From contig CALEZA010000101.1 of assembly GCA_937927965.1 (NCBI GenBank), forward strand, positions 1 to 15,970: a DNA stretch of 15,970 nt, given 5' to 3'. Positions 6,736 to 13,564 of the stretch are shown piece by piece. This DNA comes from an uncultured Candidatus Planktophila sp. Lineage in GTDB: Bacteria > Actinomycetota > Actinomycetes > Nanopelagicales > Nanopelagicaceae. Made by a program: the position numbers and the translations under genes. The stretch's first letter is position 1; each line of letters starts with the position of its first letter. The notes beneath the pieces are model-generated. The model did no database searches. It was given only the letters and a program-made list of their open reading frames with translations, and was not told where the DNA came from.

Positions 6736-7331
6736 TTCTCATCTCCCTTCACTGTGTAACCCAGTTCGCGGGCATAGTCTGCTAACTTCTCGCGCAGCTG
6801 CTTGCGCCCGCGATGAAGACGGGACATCACAGTTCCATTAGGAACTCCGAGAATTTCAGAGATTTCTTTATATGAAAAACCTTCAACATCAGCAAAGTAG
6901 ACAATCATGCGAAACTCTTCAGGAATTTCTTGCAAAGCTCGTTTAATGTCGCTATCAGGAAGGTTCTCTAAAGCTTCTGTCTCGGCAGACTTACCAAGAT
7001 CGCTCGTGTGTGATTGGGCTTGTGCAAGCTGCCAATCTTCTAACTCTGCTTGGGCAATTTGCGGGCGTCGTTGATCTTTACGATAAGAATTGATAAATGT
7101 TGTAGTGAGAACTCTGTACAACCAGGCACGCAGATTAGTTCCTTCTTCAAATTGATGGAAAGAAGTGAAGGCTTTGAGATATGTATCTTGAACTAAATCG
7201 CGTGCGTCATCAGGGTTCTTCGTATATCTCAGTGCTGCTGCATACAGTTGATCTGTGAAGGCAAGGGCATCTCGCTCGAACCGAATGGTGCGGTCGGCCG
7301 CGCTCTCGAGAACTAGATCCTTTGATGTCAT
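6732..7331 (-). CDS. sigR: ECF sigma factor, SigR/SigH type
   Basis: This 199-residue group-IV sigma factor directs RNA polymerase to stress promoters. Region 2 spans about residues 20-90 ([27 protein letters not shown], then the [18 protein letters not shown] helix). Region 4 spans about 128-182 with the helix-turn-helix [23 protein letters not shown]. The segment [22 protein letters not shown] is very close to Streptomyces SigR and mycobacterial SigH, which respond to disulphide stress. The overlapping RsrA-like gene confirms the type. An acidic linker of about 35 residues separates the domains. I looked for the SigR autoregulatory promoter (GGAAY, then GTT) in the gap upstream and did not find it, so control of its own gene is not evident from this window. 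Confidence 0.93.
   Translation of the reverse strand: MTSKDLVLESAADRTIRFERDALAFTDQLYAAALRYTKNPDDARDLVQDTYLKAFTSFHQFEEGTNLRAWLYRVLTTTFINSYRKDQRRPQIAQAELEDWQLAQAQSHTSDLGKSAETEALENLPDSDIKRALQEIPEEFRMIVYFADVEGFSYKEISEILGVPNGTVMSRLHRGRKQLREKLADYARELGYTVKGDEK
6743..6749 (-). promoter_or_regulatory. Shine-Dalgarno sequence of the anti-sigma gene
   Basis: AAGGGAG on the minus strand lies seven bases before the anti-sigma ATG at 6735, inside the end of the sigma gene. It contrasts with the unit-leading genes of this window, which have no such site. Confidence 0.7.
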
Positions 7332-7341
7332 GAGGTTTGAA

Positions 7342-7347
7342 ATACTA
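7342..7347 (-). promoter_or_regulatory. Possible -10 element TAGTAT upstream of the sigma gene
   Basis: TAGTAT lies ten bases before the sigma ATG within the 27-base gap after the SRAP gene. It would give a leader of only about 3-4 bases. The spacing departs from the 6-7 bases seen elsewhere, so it may be chance and the sigma gene may simply be read from the SRAP promoter. Confidence 0.3.
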
Positions 7348-7358
7348 GTTGAAAACTC

Positions 7359-8069
7359 TTAGAAAAGCGTTTGAGGAGAGCCTAATTCGATAGGTGCAAT
7401 CAGCTCTGGGCCGTTATTGGCCACGAGATTCACGCGTGAGGAAACTGGGCGAGCAAAGACACCTGCATCTGGCTCTGGAACCTCCATTGCAGCACGCAGA
7501 CTCTCAATCTCACGATTCTCACGGTCGAGCCAAAAATCCCAACGGTCTTCTGGCATGAAGACTGGCATTCGTGAGTGAATGGTCGCCAACTCCCCTACAG
7601 CTTCACGAGTGATGATTGCCGCGCTCTCAATTACCTCGCCATTTTCACTTGTCCAAGAACTCCAAATCCCCGCCACTGAAAGTGGAGCCCCGCTTTCTGA
7701 TGTGATGTAGAAAGGTTGCTTGGGTGGATATTCGCCTAGCGCAGTTGCCCATTCGTAATACCCAGTAACAGGTATGAGGCATCGTGATGTTCGAAAAGCA
7801 TTTCTAAATGTTGGCTTCTCATGAATGGATTCACTTCGTGCATTGATTGCATGAGATTGTGAAGCTCGCGCATCAGCGATGCTCTTCTGCCAAGGTGCAA
7901 TCAAGCCCCAAGAGGCACTTTTCAGAGAGCGATCTCGCACAATATAAATTTCATTAGTGGGTGCGACATTCCAATTCAGTGGCAGAGTCGGATTGGAATC
8001 ATCTTCAGTCAGATTGAAGAAGGCAACAATCTCCTCTGGGCTCTGCGCCATTGCATATCGACCGCACAT
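7359..8069 (-). CDS. SRAP-domain protein (YedK/HMCES family)
   Basis: This 236-residue protein of the SOS-response-associated peptidase family covalently crosslinks abasic sites in single-stranded DNA through its N-terminal Cys. The sequence begins MCGRY, so Cys2 becomes the N-terminal residue after Met removal. Other family residues are present: NVAPT (34-38), INARSE (75-80, with Asn76 and Arg78), the catalytic Glu106 in GYYEW, and His165 in IHSRMP. The length is normal for the family. It is the first gene of the minus-strand run that continues into the sigma factor 27 bases later, which would tie abasic-site protection to the thiol-stress regulator. A leaderless -10 element lies six bases before the ATG. 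Confidence 0.93.
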   Translation of the reverse strand: MCGRYAMAQSPEEIVAFFNLTEDDSNPTLPLNWNVAPTNEIYIVRDRSLKSASWGLIAPWQKSIADARASQSHAINARSESIHEKPTFRNAFRTSRCLIPVTGYYEWATALGEYPPKQPFYITSESGAPLSVAGIWSSWTSENGEVIESAAIITREAVGELATIHSRMPVFMPEDRWDFWLDRENREIESLRAAMEVPEPDAGVFARPVSSRVNLVANNGPELIAPIELGSPQTLF

Positions 8070-8075
8070 GCATCA

Positions 8076-8081
8076 ATCTTA
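8076..8081 (-). promoter_or_regulatory. -10 element TAAGAT for the leaderless SRAP gene
   Basis: On the minus strand TAAGAT is followed by six bases (tgatgc) and the ATG at 8069. It stands only six bases from the plus-strand -10 element of aroA, so the two divergent promoters share nearly all their DNA. Confidence 0.55.
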
Positions 8082-8087
8082 GACGGG

Positions 8088-8093
8088 TAGACT
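8088..8093 (+). promoter_or_regulatory. -10 element TAGACT for leaderless aroA
   Basis: TAGACT is followed by six bases (gagccc) and the aroA ATG at 8100. There is no Shine-Dalgarno sequence and no good -35 hexamer; the -35 region falls within the first codons of the divergent SRAP gene. Confidence 0.55.
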
Positions 8094-8099
8094 GAGCCC

Positions 8100-9374
8100 A
8101 TGACACATCCATTATGGCCTGCGCCCTATCGTGGCCGTATGCCAATTGATGCTGCCGTCACTATTCCAGGATCTAAGTCAGTCACAAATCGCGCATTGAT
8201 TTTGGCAGCGCAAGCAACTTCTGCCTCCACATTGCGTAAGCCCTTGGTATCAAGAGATTCAGAGCTAATGTCTGCGGGCCTTTCTGCAATGGGAGTTGGG
8301 ATTGAAGATTGTGGGGATTATTGGGTCATTACTCCAGCTCCACTACGAGGTCCTGCAGGCATAGATGTTGGTAATGCAGGAACTGTCATGCGCTTTCTTC
8401 CCCCTCTTGCTGCATTAGCGCAAGGAGATATCGCATTTGATGGTGACCCACGCAGCTATGAAAGACCTCTAGGTCCAGTCATTAAAGCACTTGAAGATTT
8501 GGGAATTGAAATTGATCACGAAGGTCGTTACTCGCTGCCAATGGTTATGAAATCCAAAGGAGTAATTCCCGGTGGAGAACTCACGATCGACGCAAGTGCT
8601 TCAAGTCAATTCTTATCGGCGCTTCTTCTCATCGCTCCAAGTACTCGCGATGGAATCACGGTGAAGCATGAAGGTGGCGCCCTGCCATCTATGCCACACA
8701 TTGAGATGACTGTTGAGATGTTAAGAGATTTTGGTGCAACTGTAACTGTGGATTCATCTGCACAGAGTTGGAGAGTTGAACCAGGGCCATTAAAGGGTTT
8801 AGATCTGATCATTGAGCCAGATCTCTCCAACGCCGCTCCATTTATTTCACTTGCCATGGTCTGCGGTGGATCAATCACGATAACAGACTGGCCTCGCTCT
8901 ACTACACAGCCTGGTGATCAACTCCGAGAGATTTTTACTCGAATGGGATCACAAGTTGAGTTCACTTCTGATGGACTTAAAGTCACTGGTGGTGAAAGCA
9001 TTCACGGAATTGATATCGACCTTCACGATGTTGGTGAGTTAACTCCATCTATCGCTGCCTTAGCTGCACTTGCAGATACACCTTCACATCTGCGAGGAAT
9101 TGGACATCTACGCCTGCATGAAACTGATCGACTAGCGGCACTCACGAAGGAAATTAATGGACTTGGCGGAAATGTGACGGAGGAAGAAACTGCTCTCCAC
9201 ATCACTCCTGCACCTCTGCATCACGGTGTTTTTCACACATATGATGACCATCGACTTGCAACGGCAGGGGCAGTAATTGGGCTTGTTGTTGAAGGCATTG
9301 AAGTTGAAAACATCGCTACTACTCGCAAAACACTGACTGATTTCCCTGGGCTCTGGAATAGCCTTCTTGTATGA
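8100..9374 (+). CDS. aroA: 3-phosphoshikimate 1-carboxyvinyltransferase (EPSP synthase)
   Basis: This 424-residue enzyme joins shikimate-3-phosphate and phosphoenolpyruvate in the sixth step of the shikimate pathway. The signature IPGSKSVTNRAL carries Lys26. Next come GNAGTVMRF (91-99), DPRSYERPLGP, the substrate-binding SASSQFLSALL, LHETDRLAAL with Glu341, and DDHRLA (382-387). Length is normal for the family. It heads a tight plus-strand run: its stop overlaps the rsgA start by 4 bases (ATGA). The start at 8100 is supported by the -10 hexamer six bases upstream and by the short N-terminus before the first conserved block. Confidence 0.97.
   Translation: MTHPLWPAPYRGRMPIDAAVTIPGSKSVTNRALILAAQATSASTLRKPLVSRDSELMSAGLSAMGVGIEDCGDYWVITPAPLRGPAGIDVGNAGTVMRFLPPLAALAQGDIAFDGDPRSYERPLGPVIKALEDLGIEIDHEGRYSLPMVMKSKGVIPGGELTIDASASSQFLSALLLIAPSTRDGITVKHEGGALPSMPHIEMTVEMLRDFGATVTVDSSAQSWRVEPGPLKGLDLIIEPDLSNAAPFISLAMVCGGSITITDWPRSTTQPGDQLREIFTRMGSQVEFTSDGLKVTGGESIHGIDIDLHDVGELTPSIAALAALADTPSHLRGIGHLRLHETDRLAALTKEINGLGGNVTEEETALHITPAPLHHGVFHTYDDHRLATAGAVIGLVVEGIEVENIATTRKTLTDFPGLWNSLLV
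9359..9364 (+). promoter_or_regulatory. Possible internal -10 element TAGCCT before rsgA
   Basis: TAGCCT inside the last codons of aroA is followed by six bases (tcttgt) and the rsgA ATG, the same geometry as the unit-leading promoters. A secondary leaderless promoter is possible, but chance cannot be excluded for one such hexamer inside a coding region. Confidence 0.35.
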
Positions 9375-10387
9375 GTCCACGCGAATACGATGAGAGCGAT
9401 GTCCGCATTCGTCCCTCCCGCACGACTCGGCGCCGAAGTAAAGATCGTCCCAACCATGATTCCTCAAAGACAGCTCTCGTAGTCTCCGTGGATCGAGGTC
9501 GTTCAGGATGTGTGCTTGAAGATGGCCAACTTGTTGTTGCGATGAAAGCGCGTGAGCTTGGCCCTAAGTCTGTGGTTGTTGGCGATTCAGTCGAAATAGT
9601 TGGCGATGTTTCAGGAACGAAAGACACGCTTGCGAGAATTGTAAAGGTTAATGAAAGAAAGAATTCCCTCACACGCACCGTAGATGACGCCGCAAAACTT
9701 GAGAGAACTATCGTTGCAAATATTGATCAACTCATAATCGTTGTTGCATCAGCTAATCCAGAACCTCGCCGTGGACTTATCGATCGATTCTTGGTGAGTG
9801 CCTTTATTGAGAAGATTCACCCTATTATTGTTGTAACGAAAATCGATGTTGCGCCAATTCCGGAATTTATGGAGAAGTACGCAGCACTTGGCGTTGATAT
9901 TCGAACTACTTCATCTCTATCAAATGAGAGAAGTGCGCAAGTGGATGAGATTGCTGGTCTGCTTCAGAACAAAATTTCAGTTTTAGTGGGTCATTCTGGA
10001 GTTGGAAAGTCAACGCTCATTAATGATTTAGTACCAGATGCCGATCGCGTCACCGGAGATGTTAACGATGTGACAGGACGAGGTCGTCACACATCATCGA
10101 GTGCTATCGCCCTTGCCCTACCCTCTGGTGGATGGATTATCGATACTCCAGGAATTCGAGCATTTGGCCTTGCCCATAGAAATCCTCGAGACATCGTGGA
10201 TGCCTTCCCGGACTTGGCAGATGCTGCTAGCGATTGCATGTCTCACTGCACTCATGCTGAGGAGTCATGTGCCCTTAATGCCTGGGTCACAGCAGATCCA
10301 GCTCACTTGGAAGAACGCTCATTGAGATTAGAAAGTCTTCGCTCACTCCTTGATGTGAAGTTTTCCGTAGACTCAGACCATGAGTAA
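9371..10387 (+). CDS. rsgA: Ribosome small-subunit-dependent GTPase A
   Basis: This 338-residue circularly permuted GTPase assists late 30S subunit maturation. A basic N-terminal tail (about 1-33) precedes an OB-fold domain (about 34-110). The GTPase motifs come in the permuted order: G4 TKID (156-159), G1 GHSGVGKST (207-215), G2 within GRGRHTSSS (237-244), G3 DTPG (258-261). A zinc cluster follows, C289-x3-C293-x-H295-x4-C300 (CMSHCTHAEESC). It overlaps aroA by 4 bases upstream and hisN by 8 bases downstream, so it is co-transcribed with both. The link of ribosome maturation with amino-acid biosynthesis genes looks like positional convenience rather than shared function. Confidence 0.96.
   Translation: MSPREYDESDVRIRPSRTTRRRSKDRPNHDSSKTALVVSVDRGRSGCVLEDGQLVVAMKARELGPKSVVVGDSVEIVGDVSGTKDTLARIVKVNERKNSLTRTVDDAAKLERTIVANIDQLIIVVASANPEPRRGLIDRFLVSAFIEKIHPIIVVTKIDVAPIPEFMEKYAALGVDIRTTSSLSNERSAQVDEIAGLLQNKISVLVGHSGVGKSTLINDLVPDADRVTGDVNDVTGRGRHTSSSAIALALPSGGWIIDTPGIRAFGLAHRNPRDIVDAFPDLADAASDCMSHCTHAEESCALNAWVTADPAHLEERSLRLESLRSLLDVKFSVDSDHE
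10368..10373 (+). promoter_or_regulatory. Possible internal -10 element TAGACT before hisN
   Basis: TAGACT at the end of rsgA is followed by six bases (cagacc) and the hisN ATG. The hexamer is identical to the aroA -10 element and has identical spacing, so hisN may also be expressed from its own leaderless promoter. Confidence 0.4.
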
Positions 10388-11192
10388 ACCTCACTACAGC
10401 CATGGCGAAGACCTCACCCTCGCCCATCGCTTAGCTGATGCAGCAGATGCCATCACTCTCAAGCGCTATCAAGCTCTAGATTTAGCGATCACTACAAAGC
10501 CTGATAACACCCCTGTTACTGATGCAGATAAATCTGCTGAAGAAGCAATCCGAGCCTTACTCGGTGCCCATCGACCTGAAGATGGAATCGTGGGAGAAGA
10601 ATTTGGCAATGAAGGTATAGAGCGCAAACGGTATTGGGTGATCGATCCGATAGATGGAACTAAGAATTTCCTTCGAGGGGTTCCCACCTGGGCAACTCTT
10701 ATTGGGCTCATCGAGCGTCAAGATGATGGCTCTCAACAAACAATCGTAAGTGTTGTTTCCGCTCCCGCTCTCTTTAGAAGATGGTCGGCTCATCGCGGTG
10801 GTGGAGCATTTGTCACAATTAATCATCAAGATACAAAACGAATTAGCGTTTCTGGAGTCTCTTCCATTACAGATGCTTCCATCTCTTATTCAGATTTCGT
10901 TGGATGGAATGAGAAACTTCCTGCATTTCGAGCTCTGCTTGATTCAGCATGGCGTACTCGTGGCTATGGAGACTTTTGGTCTCACATGTTGGTTGCCGAA
11001 GGCGCTCTTGAGGCCGCAATGGAGCCCGAATTAGCACTCTGGGATATGGCAGCGTTAGATCTCATTGTGACAGAAGCAGGGGGAATATTCTCAAACACCA
11101 AGGGCGTGCCTGGACCACACGGTGGAAATGGTGTTTCAACTAATGCAGCTTTGCATGACTACATTATTCAAGCTCTCAATAAGAGCGTGTAG
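10380..11192 (+). CDS. hisN: Histidinol-phosphatase, inositol-monophosphatase family
   Basis: This 270-residue metal-dependent phosphatase most likely performs the penultimate step of histidine synthesis, removing phosphate from histidinol phosphate. The metal site is complete: TDADKSAEEAIR, GEEFG (72-76, with Glu73), WVIDPIDGTKNF (86-97, with Asp89 and Asp92) and WDMAALDLIVTEAGG with Asp222. The segment RGYGDFWSHMLVAEGA is typical of the actinobacterial HisN branch as opposed to general inositol monophosphatases, and this is the reason for the name. The start overlaps the rsgA stop by 8 bases. No other histidine gene is in the window, so the assignment rests on sequence alone. Confidence 0.88.
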   Translation: MSKPHYSHGEDLTLAHRLADAADAITLKRYQALDLAITTKPDNTPVTDADKSAEEAIRALLGAHRPEDGIVGEEFGNEGIERKRYWVIDPIDGTKNFLRGVPTWATLIGLIERQDDGSQQTIVSVVSAPALFRRWSAHRGGGAFVTINHQDTKRISVSGVSSITDASISYSDFVGWNEKLPAFRALLDSAWRTRGYGDFWSHMLVAEGALEAAMEPELALWDMAALDLIVTEAGGIFSNTKGVPGPHGGNGVSTNAALHDYIIQALNKSV

Positions 11193-11207
11193 GACAGGAA
11201 CTCCAAA

Positions 11208-13523
11208 GTGGAAGATATTCAGATTGATCTTAATTATCACAAAGTAAAAGAACAAGAAATAGATTTAAGTAAGTCATTACTCATTCCCACAACTTTGAGC
11301 GTGACAGGAATGACTTGCTCGGCATGTGTAAATTCAGTCGAGAGATCTCTGAATGCAATTCCAGGCGTAACGGCTTCAGTGAACTTCGCGTCAGAAACAG
11401 TTCACATCTTGGCACCTTCTGAAGTCAAGACAGAGGTGATTATTAAGGCAATCAAGGCTGCTGGTTATGGGGCAACACTCCTTGAAGGTTCAAGTGATCC
11501 AGCACTCCACCGCAAAGGAGCTGCTCGTGCTTTGATTTTTGCAACTATTTTTGCAGTTCCTGCGATTGCAATTTCGATGATGATGTCATGGCACCAGCCA
11601 ATAGCAGATGCGATGACGGAGCTTTTCAACCAATACAACCTACTACTACCACCTAATCCAGAGCACACATTTGCTTCATGGATAGCTCTTACTTTAACTA
11701 CACCTCTCATTCTATTTATTGCATGGCCGATTCATCGAGCGGCTCTGCGAAACTTCCTCCATCCGACAATGGATTCGCTGATCTCACTCGGATCCATAGC
11801 CGCCTATTCATGGTCCATCTATGCCACTTACACAGGCAAAGGTGATGTCTACACAGAAGTTGCAGCTGGTGTGCTTTTATTTGTCATTCTCGGTCGCTAT
11901 TTAGAGGCAAGAGCGAAGAGAAGTGCGGGTAGCGCACTAGCCACTCTTCTGGCTATGGGCGAGAAAGAGGTGACCGTCCTTCGTGGGGGTAATGAAGTTT
12001 TAATTCCAATTTCTCATTTAGTTGTGGGAGATGAATTTGTTGTAAAGCCAGGGGCGCGAATTGCAACTGATGGAGTTGTTATTTCAGGCACAAGCTCTGT
12101 CGATAATTCATTGATCACAGGTGAGTCTCTGCCTATCGATGTAACACCTGGATCGCGTGTTATTGGTGCTGCGATCAACAACAACGGACGAATAATTGTT
12201 CGAGCTACTCGCATCGGAAATGACACAGAAATAGCACGCATCACTTCAATGGTGGTTACAGCCCAAGGTGCTAAATCCCCTATTCAGCGCAGTGCAGATA
12301 AAATTGCATCGATCTTTGTTCCAGCCGTGACAGCGCTTTCAATTGGAACAGGGCTCTTCTGGTACTACAGCCAGGGAAAAACTCTCACGGTCGCAATATC
12401 CACAGCGATTACGGTCTTGGTAATTGCATGCCCATGTGCCCTTGGCTTAGCCACTCCGGTGGCACTTTTAGTGGCATCTGGCAGAGGAGCTTTGCGAGGA
12501 ATTGTTATTCGACATCCAAGAGTGCTTGAAGCTGCTCGGACTATCGATACCGTCATTCTCGATAAAACTGGAACTCTCACAGACGGTTCTATGAAGGTCC
12601 ATGATGTCTTAATTCCGATTTCTGCTCAGAAAGCGCTGGGTCAGAGTTTCTCTGGAATACTTACAGAGAAGAATGTTCTATCTCTAGCCCTTGCTCTTGA
12701 GAGTCACAATGATCACCCAGTTGCATCAGCTATTTCTGCTCATTGCACAGCACGGTCTGCTGAGAATCTCTCAGTTACAGATTTCTCTCAAACTCCAGGG
12801 GCAGGTGTTGCTGGAAGAGTGAATGCTTTCGGAAAGAATTTGCTTGTCATCATCGGCTCTCCGGAGTCAGTTGCACACAGCACCATTGCAGTTGATCCAG
12901 AACTTCTCGCAGGAATTGCTCGCGCTAAGGCTGCTTCACATACCGCTTCACTCATGGCAATCGATGGTGTAGCAATTGCAATGTTTGCTACTGGTGATGT
13001 CATTAAAACTGATTCAGCAGCAACAGTTCTAGAGCTCAAAAAAAGAGATATCGAAGTTTGGTTGGTAACTGGTGATCACGAGGAATCTGCATTTTCGGTA
13101 GCTCGCTCCGTAGGAATAGGCCAGGAATTCGTTCTTGCTGGCGCAACACCTGCAACAAAGATAGAAAAAGTACAAGAACTTCAGGCCGCTGGGCACAAAG
13201 TTCTGATGGCAGGCGATGGAGTAAATGATGCTGCAGCTTTGGCTCAAGCAGATTTAAGTATCGCCATGGGGACTGGAACAGATACCGCAATATCAACTGC
13301 GGATATCACTTTAATGCGCCCACAACTCATGGGTCTTCTAGAGTCGATTGATCTCTCTCGTCGCACTCTCAGAACTATCCGTACCAACTTAGGTTGGGCA
13401 TTTGCCTACAACACCATTGGCCTTCCTGTGGCAGCGATGGGATTGATGACGCCAATGTATGCGGCAGCCGCAATGGCCCTAAGTAGCCTCTTTGTGGTGA
13501 CCAACTCGCTTCGCATCAAATAA
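11208..13523 (+). CDS. copA: Copper-translocating P-type ATPase (P1B-1)
   Basis: This 771-residue membrane pump exports Cu(I) from the cytoplasm. One N-terminal heavy-metal domain carries GMTCSAC (34-40; Cys37 and Cys40). Two pairs of N-terminal membrane helices follow (from about residue 107 to 227), then the actuator motif TGES (304-307), the transport-helix CPC (408-410), the phosphorylation motif DKTGTLT (Asp452), the HP nucleotide motif in HNDHPVAS and GDGVND (669-674). The last two helices hold Tyr734-Asn735 and the MxxSS motif (Met756, Ser759, Ser760), the combination that marks Cu(I) rather than Zn or Co pumps. The start is GTG at 11208, 15 bases after hisN, with a weak Shine-Dalgarno-like AGGACAGGA ending eight bases upstream. 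It is the last gene of the aroA run; no copper regulator or chaperone is next to it. Confidence 0.94.
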   Translation: MEDIQIDLNYHKVKEQEIDLSKSLLIPTTLSVTGMTCSACVNSVERSLNAIPGVTASVNFASETVHILAPSEVKTEVIIKAIKAAGYGATLLEGSSDPALHRKGAARALIFATIFAVPAIAISMMMSWHQPIADAMTELFNQYNLLLPPNPEHTFASWIALTLTTPLILFIAWPIHRAALRNFLHPTMDSLISLGSIAAYSWSIYATYTGKGDVYTEVAAGVLLFVILGRYLEARAKRSAGSALATLLAMGEKEVTVLRGGNEVLIPISHLVVGDEFVVKPGARIATDGVVISGTSSVDNSLITGESLPIDVTPGSRVIGAAINNNGRIIVRATRIGNDTEIARITSMVVTAQGAKSPIQRSADKIASIFVPAVTALSIGTGLFWYYSQGKTLTVAISTAITVLVIACPCALGLATPVALLVASGRGALRGIVIRHPRVLEAARTIDTVILDKTGTLTDGSMKVHDVLIPISAQKALGQSFSGILTEKNVLSLALALESHNDHPVASAISAHCTARSAENLSVTDFSQTPGAGVAGRVNAFGKNLLVIIGSPESVAHSTIAVDPELLAGIARAKAASHTASLMAIDGVAIAMFATGDVIKTDSAATVLELKKRDIEVWLVTGDHEESAFSVARSVGIGQEFVLAGATPATKIEKVQELQAAGHKVLMAGDGVNDAAALAQADLSIAMGTGTDTAISTADITLMRPQLMGLLESIDLSRRTLRTIRTNLGWAFAYNTIGLPVAAMGLMTPMYAAAAMALSSLFVVTNSLRIK

Positions 13524-13527
13524 CCAT

Positions 13528-13552
13528 GCCTTAGCAGGCTCCTCACTAGGAG
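13528..13552. other. Two short adjoining hairpins between copA and the protease gene
   Basis: GCCT-TAGC-AGGC (13528-13539) is followed at once by CTCCT-CACT-AGGAG (13539-13552; the two share one base). Each has a 4-5 bp stem and a 4-base loop. The second ends at the -10 hexamer of the protease gene. They could be a weak terminator for copA or a protein-binding site; no T-run follows. Confidence 0.3.
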
Positions 13553-13558
13553 TACGCT
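13553..13558 (+). promoter_or_regulatory. -10 element TACGCT for the leaderless protease gene
   Basis: TACGCT is followed by six bases (gaaggt) and the ATG at 13565. It fits the TANNNT pattern of the other unit-leading genes, although GAAGG could also serve as a poorly spaced Shine-Dalgarno sequence, since it ends only one base before the ATG. Confidence 0.45.
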
Positions 13559-13564
13559 GAAGGT

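Noticed and set aside
7332..7400. A SigR-type autoregulated promoter (GGAAY then GTT) before the sigma gene
   Set aside because: No GGAAY at suitable spacing was found on the minus strand in the gap or the adjoining end of the SRAP gene.
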